64,000 nt of DNA from Solidesulfovibrio sp. (GTDB lineage: Bacteria > Desulfobacterota > Desulfovibrionia > Desulfovibrionales > Desulfovibrionaceae), in the NCBI RefSeq assembly GCF_038562415.1, contig NZ_JBCFBA010000017.1, forward strand, positions 1 to 64,000, read 5' to 3'. The position numbers and the translations under genes are program-made. Position 1 is the stretch's first letter. Each line of letters begins with the position of its first letter. A model generated the notes under the pieces. That model did no database searches and was not told the DNA's origin. It worked only from the letters and a program-made list of their open reading frames with translations. Positions 1 through 8,260 of the stretch are shown here, in pieces.

Positions 1-102
1 AAACTCAAGCACTTTCGGAGAATTGCGACTCGCTACGACAAGCTTGCGGCCACCTATCTCGGTTTTGTGTTGGTTGCAGCCATTTGGCTTTGGCTGAAGT
101 GA
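1..102 (+). CDS. IS5-family transposase, C-terminal end (cut by window edge)
   Basis: Frame 1 reads to a TGA at 100-102 and encodes 33 residues ending WLWLK. The stretch HFRRIATRYDKLAATYLGF matches the conserved C-terminus of IS5-family DDE transposases, which cut and paste their own insertion sequence. The rest of the gene lies upstream of the window. The stop codon overlaps a probable terminal inverted repeat at 101-116, the usual arrangement at the right end of these small elements. The assignment rests on the tail motif only; the subgroup within IS5 cannot be fixed from 33 residues. Confidence 0.75.
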   Translation, partial: KLKHFRRIATRYDKLAATYLGFVLVAAIWLWLK

Positions 103-116
103 ATGTCGACACAGCC
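101..116. repeat. Probable right terminal inverted repeat of the IS5-type element
   Basis: The 16 bases GAATGTCGACACAGCC read on the other strand as GGCTGTGTCGACATTC, the general form of an IS5-family end. They sit at the transposase stop codon and are followed by TA (117-118), a possible target duplication. The left end is outside the window, so pairing cannot be checked. Confidence 0.5.
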
Positions 117-345
117 TAGTCTCTTTTCTCCCTTTCCATTCCAGCAGCATCAAATTCTCTCCGTCCGTTCCTACCTCCCAAATCTGGACTTCTGCCCAAG
201 ACCTCTTTCCCCTCCGGCCTGATCCACTTCCAGGTCCCACCGCTGATTCCTTCCAGGATACCCTGGAATTTGGTTTAGCGGAGACGGGTAGGGGTTTGGC
301 TTGCCCACTGCCCAAACGACCGCTAGCGCTCTTCCTGGACGGTGG

Positions 346-621
346 GCAGACAAAGGAGACAGACGCAAAGACAGACGATTTTTAGAAATAAAATAAAAAA
401 AATCTTTGTACAAATTGAATAAAATGGGAAGGAGACAGACAAGACAGACGATTTGTAAGTTTAGCGTACAATATATTTTTATATTATATCTTCATGATGT
501 ATATTATTAAACCTCATTTTCGTCTGTCTTGTCTGTCTCCTTTGTCTTTACTTTTTTCTATATTTGAATTTTTTTCTACCCATTTTTTCAATCGTCTGTC
601 TTTGTGTCTGTCTTGTCTGTC
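346..621. other. Candidate replication origin: GACAGAC iterons around an AT-rich core
   Basis: Four copies of GACAGAC lie on the plus strand (358, 370, 434, 443) and five copies of its complement GTCTGTC on the right (522, 531, 594, 606, 615). The two groups face each other across a core made almost entirely of A and T, particularly 454-510. Many copies come in pairs about 9-12 bp apart and extend to GACAGACGATTT. The array ends about 10 bp from the 3' end of the primase-helicase gene. Iterons next to a primase-helicase are how P4-like satellites and small plasmids mark their origin. Function is inferred from layout. The rest of 117-630 shows no convincing gene. Confidence 0.6.
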
Positions 622-630
622 TTTACCCCT

Positions 631-2760
631 TTATACACTTGATTTTTGATATCCTCTATATTCTTTACCATCAATTTTGTTCTTTGTTTTCAAATAGTTG
701 AATTTTGCAAAAGATTTTTGAAGTTCATTGTTGTTAACTTTTCGTTGATTTGCTATGCACCAATCCTTAAAGGAAGAAGATTTAATAAAACTAACGTCAC
801 TGTGCAAATTTTCATTAATATATTCTGCAACAACTTCTTCTGTATATGATACTTTCATTTCGTTTACTTGTTTTTGATATGCTGTCACCGGTGCGCTTCT
901 TGGAATGTTTTTAAAATCGATAGATTTTAATTCTTCAAATAAATATCCGGGGAATTTTTCAATAATCCCCCACAGACTATCTACGACTTTCTTTTCATCA
1001 ACATTAGCAGGTATTCTATTTTGCACTTCAATTTTTGTTTTTAAAACAAGCCATCGACCATCATTTTCTTCTATCGGAAGTCCATGTGAATCATTTGTTG
1101 CCATCATGAACATTGCATGGTTCGGAACAACAAATTGATCTTTTTTCATTGCTCTAACTTTCAATTCTTTTCCTGTAACTTTATCTTTGATATCATTTTG
1201 GAAATCAAGTAATTCTTTTTTACCTGCAACCATTTCATCAAAAAATACCAATCTTTTACCTTCGAAATCCCCATTGAACTTTGAATCCGCTTGCAAGGGT
1301 GTCCGCATTACAGCATTTTGAACACCTATTAATGAACAAATTATATCATATATAATACTTTTCCCACTACCTTTGTCACCAAAAAGAGCAAGTCCAAAAT
1401 CTGGTTTTTTTACTCCCCCGTGAACGCAACATGCAATCCACTTTAATAACAGTTCTGGTTCATCATAATTGATTTCTAAAAACTTTTCTAAAATTTTAAT
1501 TGCATCCCCTTGATTGTAATTTTCATTTTCTTTATTCTGTGGTACATATGGTGCCCATTTTGAAAACAACTTTTTGTTGTCATAATAAACAATTCCATGG
1601 TAACCCCACCAATGTATCGTATTGTAAATCCTTTGCATTTGCTGAATTGCAAAAGAATAGGATTTTGATCCACACAAGCTTTTGACAAGTGAATCTCTTC
1701 CAACCCCATGCAACTCTTCAAATGTATTTCTATTAATTATTTTATTATCACAAGAACAAAATAACCATTCATCCACAAGCGTTTTCACACCTGTTTTTTC
1801 TCTTTCATTACAGTCATCAAGTCTTAAAATTTGTTTATAAACTTGTTTTTTACCCTTCCATCCATTGGCTGTTGCTATTTTAAAAATTGTAGCAATTGAA
1901 ATTTTGTTTCCAGAATAATTTTTAAAAGAATTCCATTTATAATCCATAGTACTTTGATTAAATTTTGCAGATTGCTGGCTCCAATCTGCCCATAATTGTT
2001 TTGCTTCTTCACTTGCAAAAAAAGTGTTATGTAATGCCATTCCCACCTGTAGCCATATTTGGTAATCTTCACAATCAATATAACGTAATGCGCTTGCAAC
2101 ATTTATCAAATCATCTTTAATGCTCATTTCACTAACAATTACATTCTTATTTTGGGTTTCAACTATATTACTTTCGTTTACTTGTTGCGTAATTTTCAAT
2201 GGAATCGTGCTTTCATTCTTGTAACAATCTGGATCGTAAGATAAAAACATCAGTCTTGAAATATCCTTTGTTGCAGCATCTATTTGGTGTCCAGTTCTTT
2301 TATTAAGAAATATCGAAACGGATGACCATATTCTAGAAAAATCGTTACAACCATTTTCAACATGTATTATTGCTTTTACACCATTGCCGCTTGGACTTAT
2401 AAAAGTCATTGCCACACACGGTAATTCTGCTAACATCCTTTTAAGAATGTTAGGTTCATTAACATGATCAAAATCTGCTTGGACCAAAGAAACTTTTTCC
2501 GATGTAAATTTATTTCCTGATCTGTTTCCAGTAAATTCACCTGATAATGTCACCCAAGGAAGCTTCTTTTTAATTTCAGATTTTCTTTCCGGTGATACAC
2601 TATTGTTATCACTTCTTAACAATTCAAAATTTTTTTCATTTTTTTCATCGGTGACAAACTTATACAATTCTTTCAAAGTCATTTTTTGGTACTTTTGCAT
2701 TGGATAAAAACCAATTCCATGACTAAATTCTAAATCCCAAACATTTTGTAATTCTTCCAT
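631..2760 (-). CDS. Primase-helicase with BT4734-like N-terminus, PriCT-2 and D5-type ATPase
   Basis: This 709-residue protein probably initiates replication of the AT-rich island. Residues ~60-180 resemble the BT4734/VirE N-terminal domain found in mobile-element primases (VQADFD, then SPSGNGVKAIIHV). Residues ~215-300 match the primase C-terminal PriCT-2 domain. The last third is a D5/P4-like superfamily 3 helicase with Walker A GDKGSGKS (461-468), Walker B LVFFDEM (504-510) and the downstream block MMATNDSHGLP with an ENDGRW arginine-finger region. The start has GGAGG nine bases upstream. A small AlpA-like gene lies immediately upstream and the GACAGAC iterons immediately downstream. Codon use is very AT-rich, unlike the DNA beyond 6.6 kb. 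Confidence 0.85.
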   Translation of the reverse strand: MEELQNVWDLEFSHGIGFYPMQKYQKMTLKELYKFVTDEKNEKNFELLRSDNNSVSPERKSEIKKKLPWVTLSGEFTGNRSGNKFTSEKVSLVQADFDHVNEPNILKRMLAELPCVAMTFISPSGNGVKAIIHVENGCNDFSRIWSSVSIFLNKRTGHQIDAATKDISRLMFLSYDPDCYKNESTIPLKITQQVNESNIVETQNKNVIVSEMSIKDDLINVASALRYIDCEDYQIWLQVGMALHNTFFASEEAKQLWADWSQQSAKFNQSTMDYKWNSFKNYSGNKISIATIFKIATANGWKGKKQVYKQILRLDDCNEREKTGVKTLVDEWLFCSCDNKIINRNTFEELHGVGRDSLVKSLCGSKSYSFAIQQMQRIYNTIHWWGYHGIVYYDNKKLFSKWAPYVPQNKENENYNQGDAIKILEKFLEINYDEPELLLKWIACCVHGGVKKPDFGLALFGDKGSGKSIIYDIICSLIGVQNAVMRTPLQADSKFNGDFEGKRLVFFDEMVAGKKELLDFQNDIKDKVTGKELKVRAMKKDQFVVPNHAMFMMATNDSHGLPIEENDGRWLVLKTKIEVQNRIPANVDEKKVVDSLWGIIEKFPGYLFEELKSIDFKNIPRSAPVTAYQKQVNEMKVSYTEEVVAEYINENLHSDVSFIKSSSFKDWCIANQRKVNNNELQKSFAKFNYLKTKNKIDGKEYRGYQKSSV

Positions 2761-2776
2761 CTTTTGAAACCTCCAT

Positions 2777-2959
2777 TTACTTTTTCATTTTCTTTTGTAA
2801 TTCCATCAAGTCGTCTTTTTTTATCATTTGTTTTGTTTGATTTGGATAGCTCTTTATAAAACCTCTCCAAATATAAGAATAAAAAGTGCTCAAACTTAAA
2901 CCCAAAATTTGCGCACCATCTTTTACAGAAATAAATTCATCATCGATCGATATTTTCAT
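2777..2959 (-). CDS. AlpA/excisionase-type small DNA-binding protein
   Basis: The 60-residue protein has a winged-helix layout typical of AlpA/excisionase regulators: EFISVKDGAQILGLSLSTFYSYIWRGFI, in two helices and a turn, followed by a basic tail. Such proteins bend DNA at attachment sites or regulate primase and integrase genes in satellites. GGAG lies about ten bases before the ATG. It is followed 16 bp later by the primase-helicase on the same strand, so the two are probably co-transcribed. Whether it acts as an excisionase or as a transcription regulator cannot be told from sequence; no integrase of this island is in the window. Confidence 0.65.
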   Translation of the reverse strand: MKISIDDEFISVKDGAQILGLSLSTFYSYIWRGFIKSYPNQTKQMIKKDDLMELQKKMKK

Positions 2960-3142
2960 TAATTTTAACTCCTATTGCTATTTATATTTATTTATGGAAA
3001 ATTTCTAAAAAATAACTTACTGTTTTAAAAATATTTATTTAGCACAGATTACAAGGCACTACTTGAGATAAATAGTAATAAGAACATTTTGTAACTATTC
3101 CAGGGTTTCATTCAAGAAGTCTCAAATCATTTATCATTGAAA

Positions 3143-3172
3143 GAGGTTGGTGAAAACCAACCTCGTTTTTTT
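3143..3172 (+). terminator. Intrinsic terminator without an upstream gene
   Basis: A perfect 9-bp stem, GAGGTTGGT/ACCAACCTC, closes on a GAAA loop and is followed by G and seven T residues on the plus strand. No plus-strand coding region precedes it: 2960-3142 is open and AT-rich. It would therefore end either a short untranslated RNA or antisense transcription opposite the AlpA-like gene. Confidence 0.7.
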
Positions 3173-3271
3173 CAGTCTTACCAATTTTTGTAATCGAAAT
3201 TATGTATTTTGTTTTATGTTTGTTATAAATATGTCTAGAAGTATATAAATTTGTTTACTTGGAGGTATTAT

Positions 3272-3448
3272 ATGTCTACTAAAAAAGTCAATTCAAGTTA
3301 CATGATACGTGTTTCTGATGATATTAGTGAAAAAATTGAATCGCTAAGAAATGAAGTTGGATTAAGCAAATCCGCAATTTTAAAGATTTTCATAAAACTA
3401 GGTATGCAATCCTACGAATCATCTTTCAAACGAGAAACAAATGCATAA
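3272..3448 (+). CDS. Ribbon-helix-helix regulator
   Basis: The 58-residue product (MSTKKVNSSYMIRVSDDISEK...) has the CopG/Arc-like pattern: a short beta strand (SYMIRVSDD) followed by two helices (EKIESLRNEVGLSKSAILKIFIKLGM). RHH proteins bind operator DNA as dimers and often control replication or toxin-antitoxin genes. I chose ATG 3272 rather than the upstream TTG at 3251 because GGAGG (3261-3265) sits six bases before it. It is the only plus-strand gene of the AT-rich island and diverges from the primase operon, so a role in copy control or in repressing that operon is plausible but unproven. Confidence 0.65.
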   Translation: MSTKKVNSSYMIRVSDDISEKIESLRNEVGLSKSAILKIFIKLGMQSYESSFKRETNA

Positions 3449-3624
3449 TGAATTTCAGAATTGCATATCCGGCATAATGATGCCAAAATTCTTTTACAAT
3501 AATCATAAAAAAATGTTTAAAAACTTTGTTAATATTAGTTTGAAACAATTCCCAAATCATACAAAATGTTATGAAACGGAAACTCACATGGTCTTGAAAG
3601 TTATAAAGCCTTAAAAATGACAAT

Positions 3625-3658
3625 AAAAAAGGGCACAGTAAAAAGTTCTACTGTGCCC
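3625..3658 (-). terminator. Intrinsic terminator of the DnaB-like ATPase gene
   Basis: Ten-base arms GGGCACAGTA/TACTGTGCCC (3631-3658) are followed on the minus strand by six T residues. It lies 20 bp past the stop codon at 3679. The A-rich other side may make it work in both directions. Confidence 0.8.
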
Positions 3659-3678
3659 AAAAACAAAAAAGATTGTAC

Positions 3679-4512
3679 TTAGCAGGTTTTCTCATTCCCT
3701 AAATCAAGGACTTCATCTTCAAACATTTCCTCATCGGAATTAAAAAACTTTAGTGACGCTGGATTGAAAAACAACTTGCAACTTCCACAATTTCCATTTC
3801 TGTTCTTAAAAATCTCTAACGTTAAATAACTTCTCATATCGTCACTGTCATCAAATATATCTGCCATTAAATCATTTTTTAACAGCATAATAACGTCACA
3901 ACCATTTTTCAAAAGAAATGTCTTGTCAATATTTCGTTCGTCGTCAATTTCATTGACCACAAGGACAGGAATTTTGTGCTTTTCTGCAATGATTTTCAGA
4001 TTTAGAAGTGTTTCACCAATGTTATTTTGATTGAGTAATTGCAAATAATCGACAATACAAATTCCTTTATCAGCAATTTCGGAACACTTATTGCCAACAG
4101 TCTTCAAGTTAATATCAGTTGAACAAAAAAATTCTATCGGAGATTTTTTCAATTTTTCACCTGCCTTCCACAATCGTCTCGTTTCTCCTAATGACAATTT
4201 GCTAAATGGGAAATTAATAATATCACAATTTGTACATTGAAATAGACTTCTCATTACTAAATTTTCTTGAGAAGAATCCAAACTAAAATACTTGATAGAA
4301 TATTTAAGAAATACAGACATATTAAATGAGAGCGAAAGCATTAAACTTGTCTTGTAACAAGACTTTTCCCCACACAAAATATATAAATTATTTTTCAAAA
4401 GTCCTCTTGTCAAAATATCAAAATTTTTAATCAATGAAGGAATTCCAGAAACAGGAAAATTTTTATTGGTGTCGTGAAGGTTCTTGAAGAAATTACCAAC
4501 TACTTTTTCCAT
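3679..4512 (-). CDS. DnaB/RecA-like ATPase (helicase C-terminal domain)
   Basis: The 277-residue protein resembles the RecA-fold C-terminal domain of replicative DnaB helicases without the N-terminal primase-binding domain. Visible elements are a nucleotide-binding loop NLYILCGEKSCYKTS (~residues 41-55), in which the usual glycine before K is tyrosine, a Walker B region GICIVDYLQLL, and the following strand VLVVNEIDD. A short acidic C-terminal tail follows. GGAGG lies upstream of the ATG. It probably serves replication of this island with the primase-helicase. The altered P-loop means ATPase activity is likely but not certain. DnaB-like proteins in mobile elements can also act in recombination. 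Confidence 0.65.
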   Translation of the reverse strand: MEKVVGNFFKNLHDTNKNFPVSGIPSLIKNFDILTRGLLKNNLYILCGEKSCYKTSLMLSLSFNMSVFLKYSIKYFSLDSSQENLVMRSLFQCTNCDIINFPFSKLSLGETRRLWKAGEKLKKSPIEFFCSTDINLKTVGNKCSEIADKGICIVDYLQLLNQNNIGETLLNLKIIAEKHKIPVLVVNEIDDERNIDKTFLLKNGCDVIMLLKNDLMADIFDDSDDMRSYLTLEIFKNRNGNCGSCKLFFNPASLKFFNSDEEMFEDEVLDLGNEKTC

Positions 4513-4667
4513 TTCGAAGCACCTCCGGTTTCTTTTCTTAACCTCTTAAGATGCCGGAGATTTCTCAAAAATAAACTTAATTTTTTAAGAAACACAGAAC
4601 TTGAATAGTGAAGGAATTTAAAAAAACTACCGTTACATCTAGTTAAACATGGCTCAATACGTGCTTC

Positions 4668-4692
4668 CTAATCCTCAAAATGCCAGGATTAG
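4668..4692. repeat. 8-bp dyad between the ATPase and HEPN genes
   Basis: CTAATCCT and AGGATTAG flank a 9-base loop. There is no T-run on either strand, so it is either a protein-binding dyad or a weak terminator of the HEPN gene, which ends at 4716. Confidence 0.35.
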
Positions 4693-4715
4693 TAACTTTA
4701 AATGTCTTTCCATAA

Positions 4716-5405
4716 TTACGCTAAATACAAGCTTCTCCTTTCCTCCTTTAAGAAAGAAAGTTCATATAAACTTGTTTCAAATTTGCTAACAATAAAATCT
4801 GTCACAACAGCAACTGCTTCAAATCTTTTTTCCAATTCATCAGAACGAGTCATCTTCCCATAAACTGCTGCACTTTCATTCCCATGAGACACATCGTTTC
4901 TTTTAGTTTTAATCTCATTTAAATAAAGCATTTGCCTTGAAACTGACGAAAAGTTCTCATCTATGCAAAAACATTTAAATATCAACTTAATTCTATCATA
5001 GTCAATATTTTGCAGATACATATGGATCAAATTAGGATCAATTGCTCTAATATCAGTTGATTGGGTTTTTTCTAAAAGTTCAATCCTTTTCTCCAATCCT
5101 TTTTTTTCATTAACATCTTTGCAACGTTTAAATTCACTATCTAGAGCTATCGAATAAAAGTTATTTTTCAAACAATTAAAGCATACTGAACGGTCTGATA
5201 TAAAAACCAATGACACATGAACAACACTGCGAACTGTAAATTCAACAATAGAATATAAATTTACAAAATAAAGACCCCGTAGAGTCCAAACTTCTTGCCC
5301 TTCTCTTCCTAAAGGTGATGGATTCTCCATTGACTTTATTAAAGAAAGAATCCTCCTGGACTCATTCATCCTATCTACAAGAGTGCTTCTAGTTGGTCTA
5401 AACAT
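4716..5405 (-). CDS. MAE_28990/MAE_18760-like HEPN protein (putative RNase)
   Basis: The 229-residue protein carries a HEPN RxxxxH motif, RNDVSH (R169-H174), in the setting typical of the MAE_28990-like HEPN family (KTKRNDVSHGNES). HEPN proteins of this kind are usually metal-independent RNases used in phage defence or toxin-antitoxin modules. The gene starts three bases after the DUF262 gene stops, with no strong ribosome site of its own, so translation is probably coupled. DUF262 proteins next to this HEPN family form a recurring defence pair. The RNA target cannot be predicted. The coding region is AT-rich like the rest of the island. Confidence 0.75.
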   Translation of the reverse strand: MFRPTRSTLVDRMNESRRILSLIKSMENPSPLGREGQEVWTLRGLYFVNLYSIVEFTVRSVVHVSLVFISDRSVCFNCLKNNFYSIALDSEFKRCKDVNEKKGLEKRIELLEKTQSTDIRAIDPNLIHMYLQNIDYDRIKLIFKCFCIDENFSSVSRQMLYLNEIKTKRNDVSHGNESAAVYGKMTRSDELEKRFEAVAVVTDFIVSKFETSLYELSFLKEERRSLYLA

Positions 5406-5408
5406 TTC

Positions 5409-6467
5409 TTAATCATTTTCCAACAAAGTACTTTTTACAAAATTTATACGTCCTTCAACCATTCTTCTACTATTAGTTGCCGCAGTGATATACTTTTTCA
5501 ATTCCTCATGATTTACAATCCATTGCAAGGTAGATGTAGAAATTTCTTTTTTCTCCATCAATGCCAAAGCAGTTCCCACTGCAACTGCTTCGAATAAATT
5601 AACTGGAGTGAGATTTCTGCTTCCACGATTTATTCCTCCCGGCAGACTTTCCTTGATAAATCGAAATGCTTTGAAAAAAATTTTCTTTTTATTGTTTGAT
5701 ATCTTTTGGTTTTTATTATTCTCCATATAATCATTCAAGAAATCTTTAACGCTATGCTCAAAATACTTATAATTATCTAAAAACGCAAAAAATCTTAAAA
5801 CAAATTCTTCCCTTGTTCCATTATGTTCATCAACTGGTTTTAATCTCACAACAGAATTAAAATTTTCATCCCTTGCTAATTCTTTAATATCATCGTTAAA
5901 GTCACCACGAAATACACAGTTTCGTATTTCTTGCGGTGACAACAAAACCCCACCTGTATTCAATCGCTCAAACAAGTCAAATCTGACCCCAAAATCACTT
6001 TTGTCGTCTAAAACAGTAACCCTCACAGGACGGGTATAGAAGGATAACTGAACTGGTCTTTGCAGTTGGCTAAATGTCATTTCATTAATTGATGTAAACT
6101 TTTCAAGATGCGATATCTCCAAATTTTTTTCTTTTTTTATTAATTTCAACATTTGTTCTGACCCACAATAGTGAACCAATGTCCCTATCCTTTGAACTCC
6201 GTCAACTATGTCCCAAGTAGAATTACTATTTGTTGCCATGAATATATTTGGAATCGGTATACCTAAAAATATTGACTCAATTAATTTCGACTGTCTATCC
6301 TCATTCCATATAAACTTTCTTTGATAATCTGGTGGAACTATAATGTCCTTATTCTCAAACATAGTCAACAATTCCCTAACTGACAAATCATAATTATCAA
6401 ATGACACCAACTTTCTTTCTTGATTCAACTGTCCTTGTATTTCTTCAAAATTTGGTTTCTTTTTCAT
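5409..6467 (-). CDS. DUF262 (GmrSD N-terminal-like) defence protein
   Basis: This is a 352-residue protein when started at ATG 6467; an in-frame TTG at 6527 would add 20 residues that look unlike the family. The N-terminus contains the DUF262/ParB-like core: PPDYQRKFIWNEDRQSKLIE and the signature DGVQR (D89-R93), used for nucleotide binding or hydrolysis in relatives of GmrS, BrxU and SspE. No C-terminal HNH (DUF1524-type) nuclease is visible, so the effector is presumably the HEPN protein encoded three bases downstream. That makes it a two-gene defence or toxin-antitoxin operon. Family assignment is firm; the trigger is unknown. Confidence 0.8.
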   Translation of the reverse strand: MKKKPNFEEIQGQLNQERKLVSFDNYDLSVRELLTMFENKDIIVPPDYQRKFIWNEDRQSKLIESIFLGIPIPNIFMATNSNSTWDIVDGVQRIGTLVHYCGSEQMLKLIKKEKNLEISHLEKFTSINEMTFSQLQRPVQLSFYTRPVRVTVLDDKSDFGVRFDLFERLNTGGVLLSPQEIRNCVFRGDFNDDIKELARDENFNSVVRLKPVDEHNGTREEFVLRFFAFLDNYKYFEHSVKDFLNDYMENNKNQKISNNKKKIFFKAFRFIKESLPGGINRGSRNLTPVNLFEAVAVGTALALMEKKEISTSTLQWIVNHEELKKYITAATNSRRMVEGRINFVKSTLLEND

Positions 6468-6527
6468 ATCAGTTCCAACTGTTAGAGTTTGTTTACTATG
6501 CACCTTTATAAATACCACCGACCCCAA

Positions 6528-6877
6528 ACTACGGTTGAATTATTGGTTTCCTTTTTACAATAAATGGTCACCACTAACCAGTCAAACTAAAACCCGCTGT
6601 TCTGCGCCACCTGCTTTTTAAGCTGGGGGGTATCCGGGATATGCCGAGATGAAGGGGGATAAAGTGGGATGAGAGCCTAAGGGCCGCGCGGATTCCCGAA
6701 ATGTCAAGTACCCGCTTGCCGCCCGGAAATCACTGAAAGCCGCTTTTACAGGTATTCGGGTGGCGGAGCATGAAAACGACAATCGCTTTTTAAGGTCTTT
6801 CCTCGGCTAAAGGTTGCCCAAACCTCAAGCCGATCCCTTGGGCTAGCATTCCTGAAAGGGGACCTTGCTAGCCTTAG
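6528..6877. other. Gene-free junction between AT-rich island and Mu-like remnant
   Basis: Base composition switches from about 30% GC left of ~6.55 kb to well over 50% GC to the right, marking a junction of DNA of different origin. The left end of the Mu-like element should lie here, left of the repressor, but I cannot fix its exact terminus. A dyad GGCTAGCA/TGCTAGCC (6841-6873) just past the repressor stop may be its terminator, although no T-run follows. Confidence 0.5.
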
Positions 6878-7600
6878 CTAAAGACTGGTGATCGCTAGAA
6901 CAACCCGGCCGTGAATCTTAATATTTTCAGGTTCAGCGGTAATAACCTCGCAGTTATTTCCAGTGAGCGCAATTTTATCGTTAAAAGGAGATAACGATCT
7001 AATAAGAAACATCTTTCCTATCGACACTGCGTAAAGTGCTCCAGAAATAATATCTTTTACATCTCCAATTCTGGTATCAATTACAACTTTATCTTTGTCT
7101 TTAATGAGTGGGTACATGTCGTTTCCAGGCATACGCATAGCAACTAAATTAGTTTTATCACCAAGACCGACCAGATCACTTTCTTCAAACCAAAACTCCC
7201 AACTGTTCTTTATAATTGTAAGATTACCGGATTCATTGAGTCGTGGCAGTGCTGTTTCTAAAGGCATCAACTTGCGTTTTTCCTCATTATGTCCTGAAAA
7301 TTGAATTGGCACTCTTATCCCGCTTCCCATTGCCTGTCTCTCGCCTCTTTGCATTGTGCCTTCACCATAGAGCAGCCAATCTGCCGACACATGAAACTTT
7401 TTGGATATCGTAGTTATCCATGAGGGGGGTATTGCTTTTCTCTTCTTCGCACCAGAGACCGATGACTGCCGTATCCCGAGTTCTTGGCTAAGCTCGACGT
7501 CGCTTTGAACCCCCGCAGCCTGCTTTAGCCGGGCAAAAACTTCGTCAAAATCGGTTGAATAGTCACCGGCTATCGTCTCCTCAAACTTTTCAACCGCCAT
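6878..7600 (-). CDS. Phage repressor, HTH plus S24-like domain lacking catalytic residues
   Basis: The 240-residue protein has a CI-type helix-turn-helix (residues ~18-75, VELSQELGIRQSSVSGAKKR, then HVSADWLLYGEG) and a C-terminal LexA/CI-like S24 fold. In active S24 proteins the signature is G-D-S-M-x-P; here it reads GNDMYP (159-164), so the nucleophilic serine is aspartate. The later strand reads MFLIRSL where the general base lysine would be expected. Both changes suggest it dimerises but does not self-cleave. It diverges from the early genes across paired operator-like sites and should maintain lysogeny of the Mu-like element. Confidence 0.8.
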   Translation of the reverse strand: MAVEKFEETIAGDYSTDFDEVFARLKQAAGVQSDVELSQELGIRQSSVSGAKKRKAIPPSWITTISKKFHVSADWLLYGEGTMQRGERQAMGSGIRVPIQFSGHNEEKRKLMPLETALPRLNESGNLTIIKNSWEFWFEESDLVGLGDKTNLVAMRMPGNDMYPLIKDKDKVVIDTRIGDVKDIISGALYAVSIGKMFLIRSLSPFNDKIALTGNNCEVITAEPENIKIHGRVVLAITSL

Positions 7601-7649
7601 GGTTGATTCTCCTATTTAAAATCCTTCGTCATTTCAGAGTATTAGCTTA

Positions 7650-7689
7650 AAACGGTTTGAATTCATAAAAAATGACTTTTAAACCGTTT
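7650..7689. promoter_or_regulatory. Paired repressor operators
   Basis: AAACGGTTT (7650-7658) and its exact complement AAACCGTTT (7681-7689) lie 31 bp apart centre to centre, about three helical turns, between the divergent repressor and early genes. The spacing and position fit operators bound cooperatively by the repressor; this has not been shown. Confidence 0.55.
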
Positions 7690-7825
7690 GAGGCTGTTGA
7701 CTTCGTCTGAGGCTAACCGTAAAAAGCAGCCAACGGCACACAAATGCCGGCAAGCCACTGAGTAGCAGGGGCACAAATTTTCCTCAATGTCCACCGCTCA
7801 GGAATCTTTGGAACGGAGAGTACGC

Positions 7826-8260
7826 ATGACGGCCACAAACCAAAGGTTGAGCTTGCTGAACCTCCCCAGCTTGAACGTGGACGCGGAGATTTCGGCAACT
7901 ATGGCGCGGATTGTCGAGGTTTCCGGTCTTTCCCGGATTGAGGCCGTGGAGAGGCTAAACGAGGCCGCCCAACGGTATGAAGTGCGGCTTTGCTCAGGGA
8001 GCGCAAAGACTTTGGGTTTAGCCACCTTCGACAAGTGGCTGAACCCGAATGCCCCGGATCACATGCCAAGCACTCGGGCCTTGAATCTATTTTGCCATGT
8101 CTTCCAAGCCCATGAACCTCTCGACATCCTGGCTCGATCACATGGATGGGGTTGGCAAGTCATAAGCAACGAGGATGGCAAGCTTTTGGATTTGGCCAGA
8201 ACGGAACGTGAGATCAAAAACTTGCGTGCGAAAAAGCGAAAACTTGAGGCTGGATTATGA
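7826..8260 (+). CDS. Early phage protein, probable DNA-binding
   Basis: First gene of the rightward early operon of the Mu-like element. I place the start at ATG 7826 (144 residues, MTATNQRLSLLN...) because CGGAGAG lies a few bases upstream; an earlier ATG at 7787 would add 13 residues. The middle (AHEPLDIL..., preceded by LATFDKWLNPNAPDHMPSTR) resembles phage regulators that bind DNA with a lambda-type HTH, and the C-terminus is basic with a short coiled coil (LARTEREIKNLRAKKRKLE). It overlaps the next gene by four bases. Position suggests a Ner/Cro-like role. Confidence 0.55.
   Translation: MTATNQRLSLLNLPSLNVDAEISATMARIVEVSGLSRIEAVERLNEAAQRYEVRLCSGSAKTLGLATFDKWLNPNAPDHMPSTRALNLFCHVFQAHEPLDILARSHGWGWQVISNEDGKLLDLARTEREIKNLRAKKRKLEAGL

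Noticed and set aside
171-413. 80-codon minus-strand frame before the iterons
   Set aside because: It overlaps the iteron block, has no ribosome site and no recognisable content.
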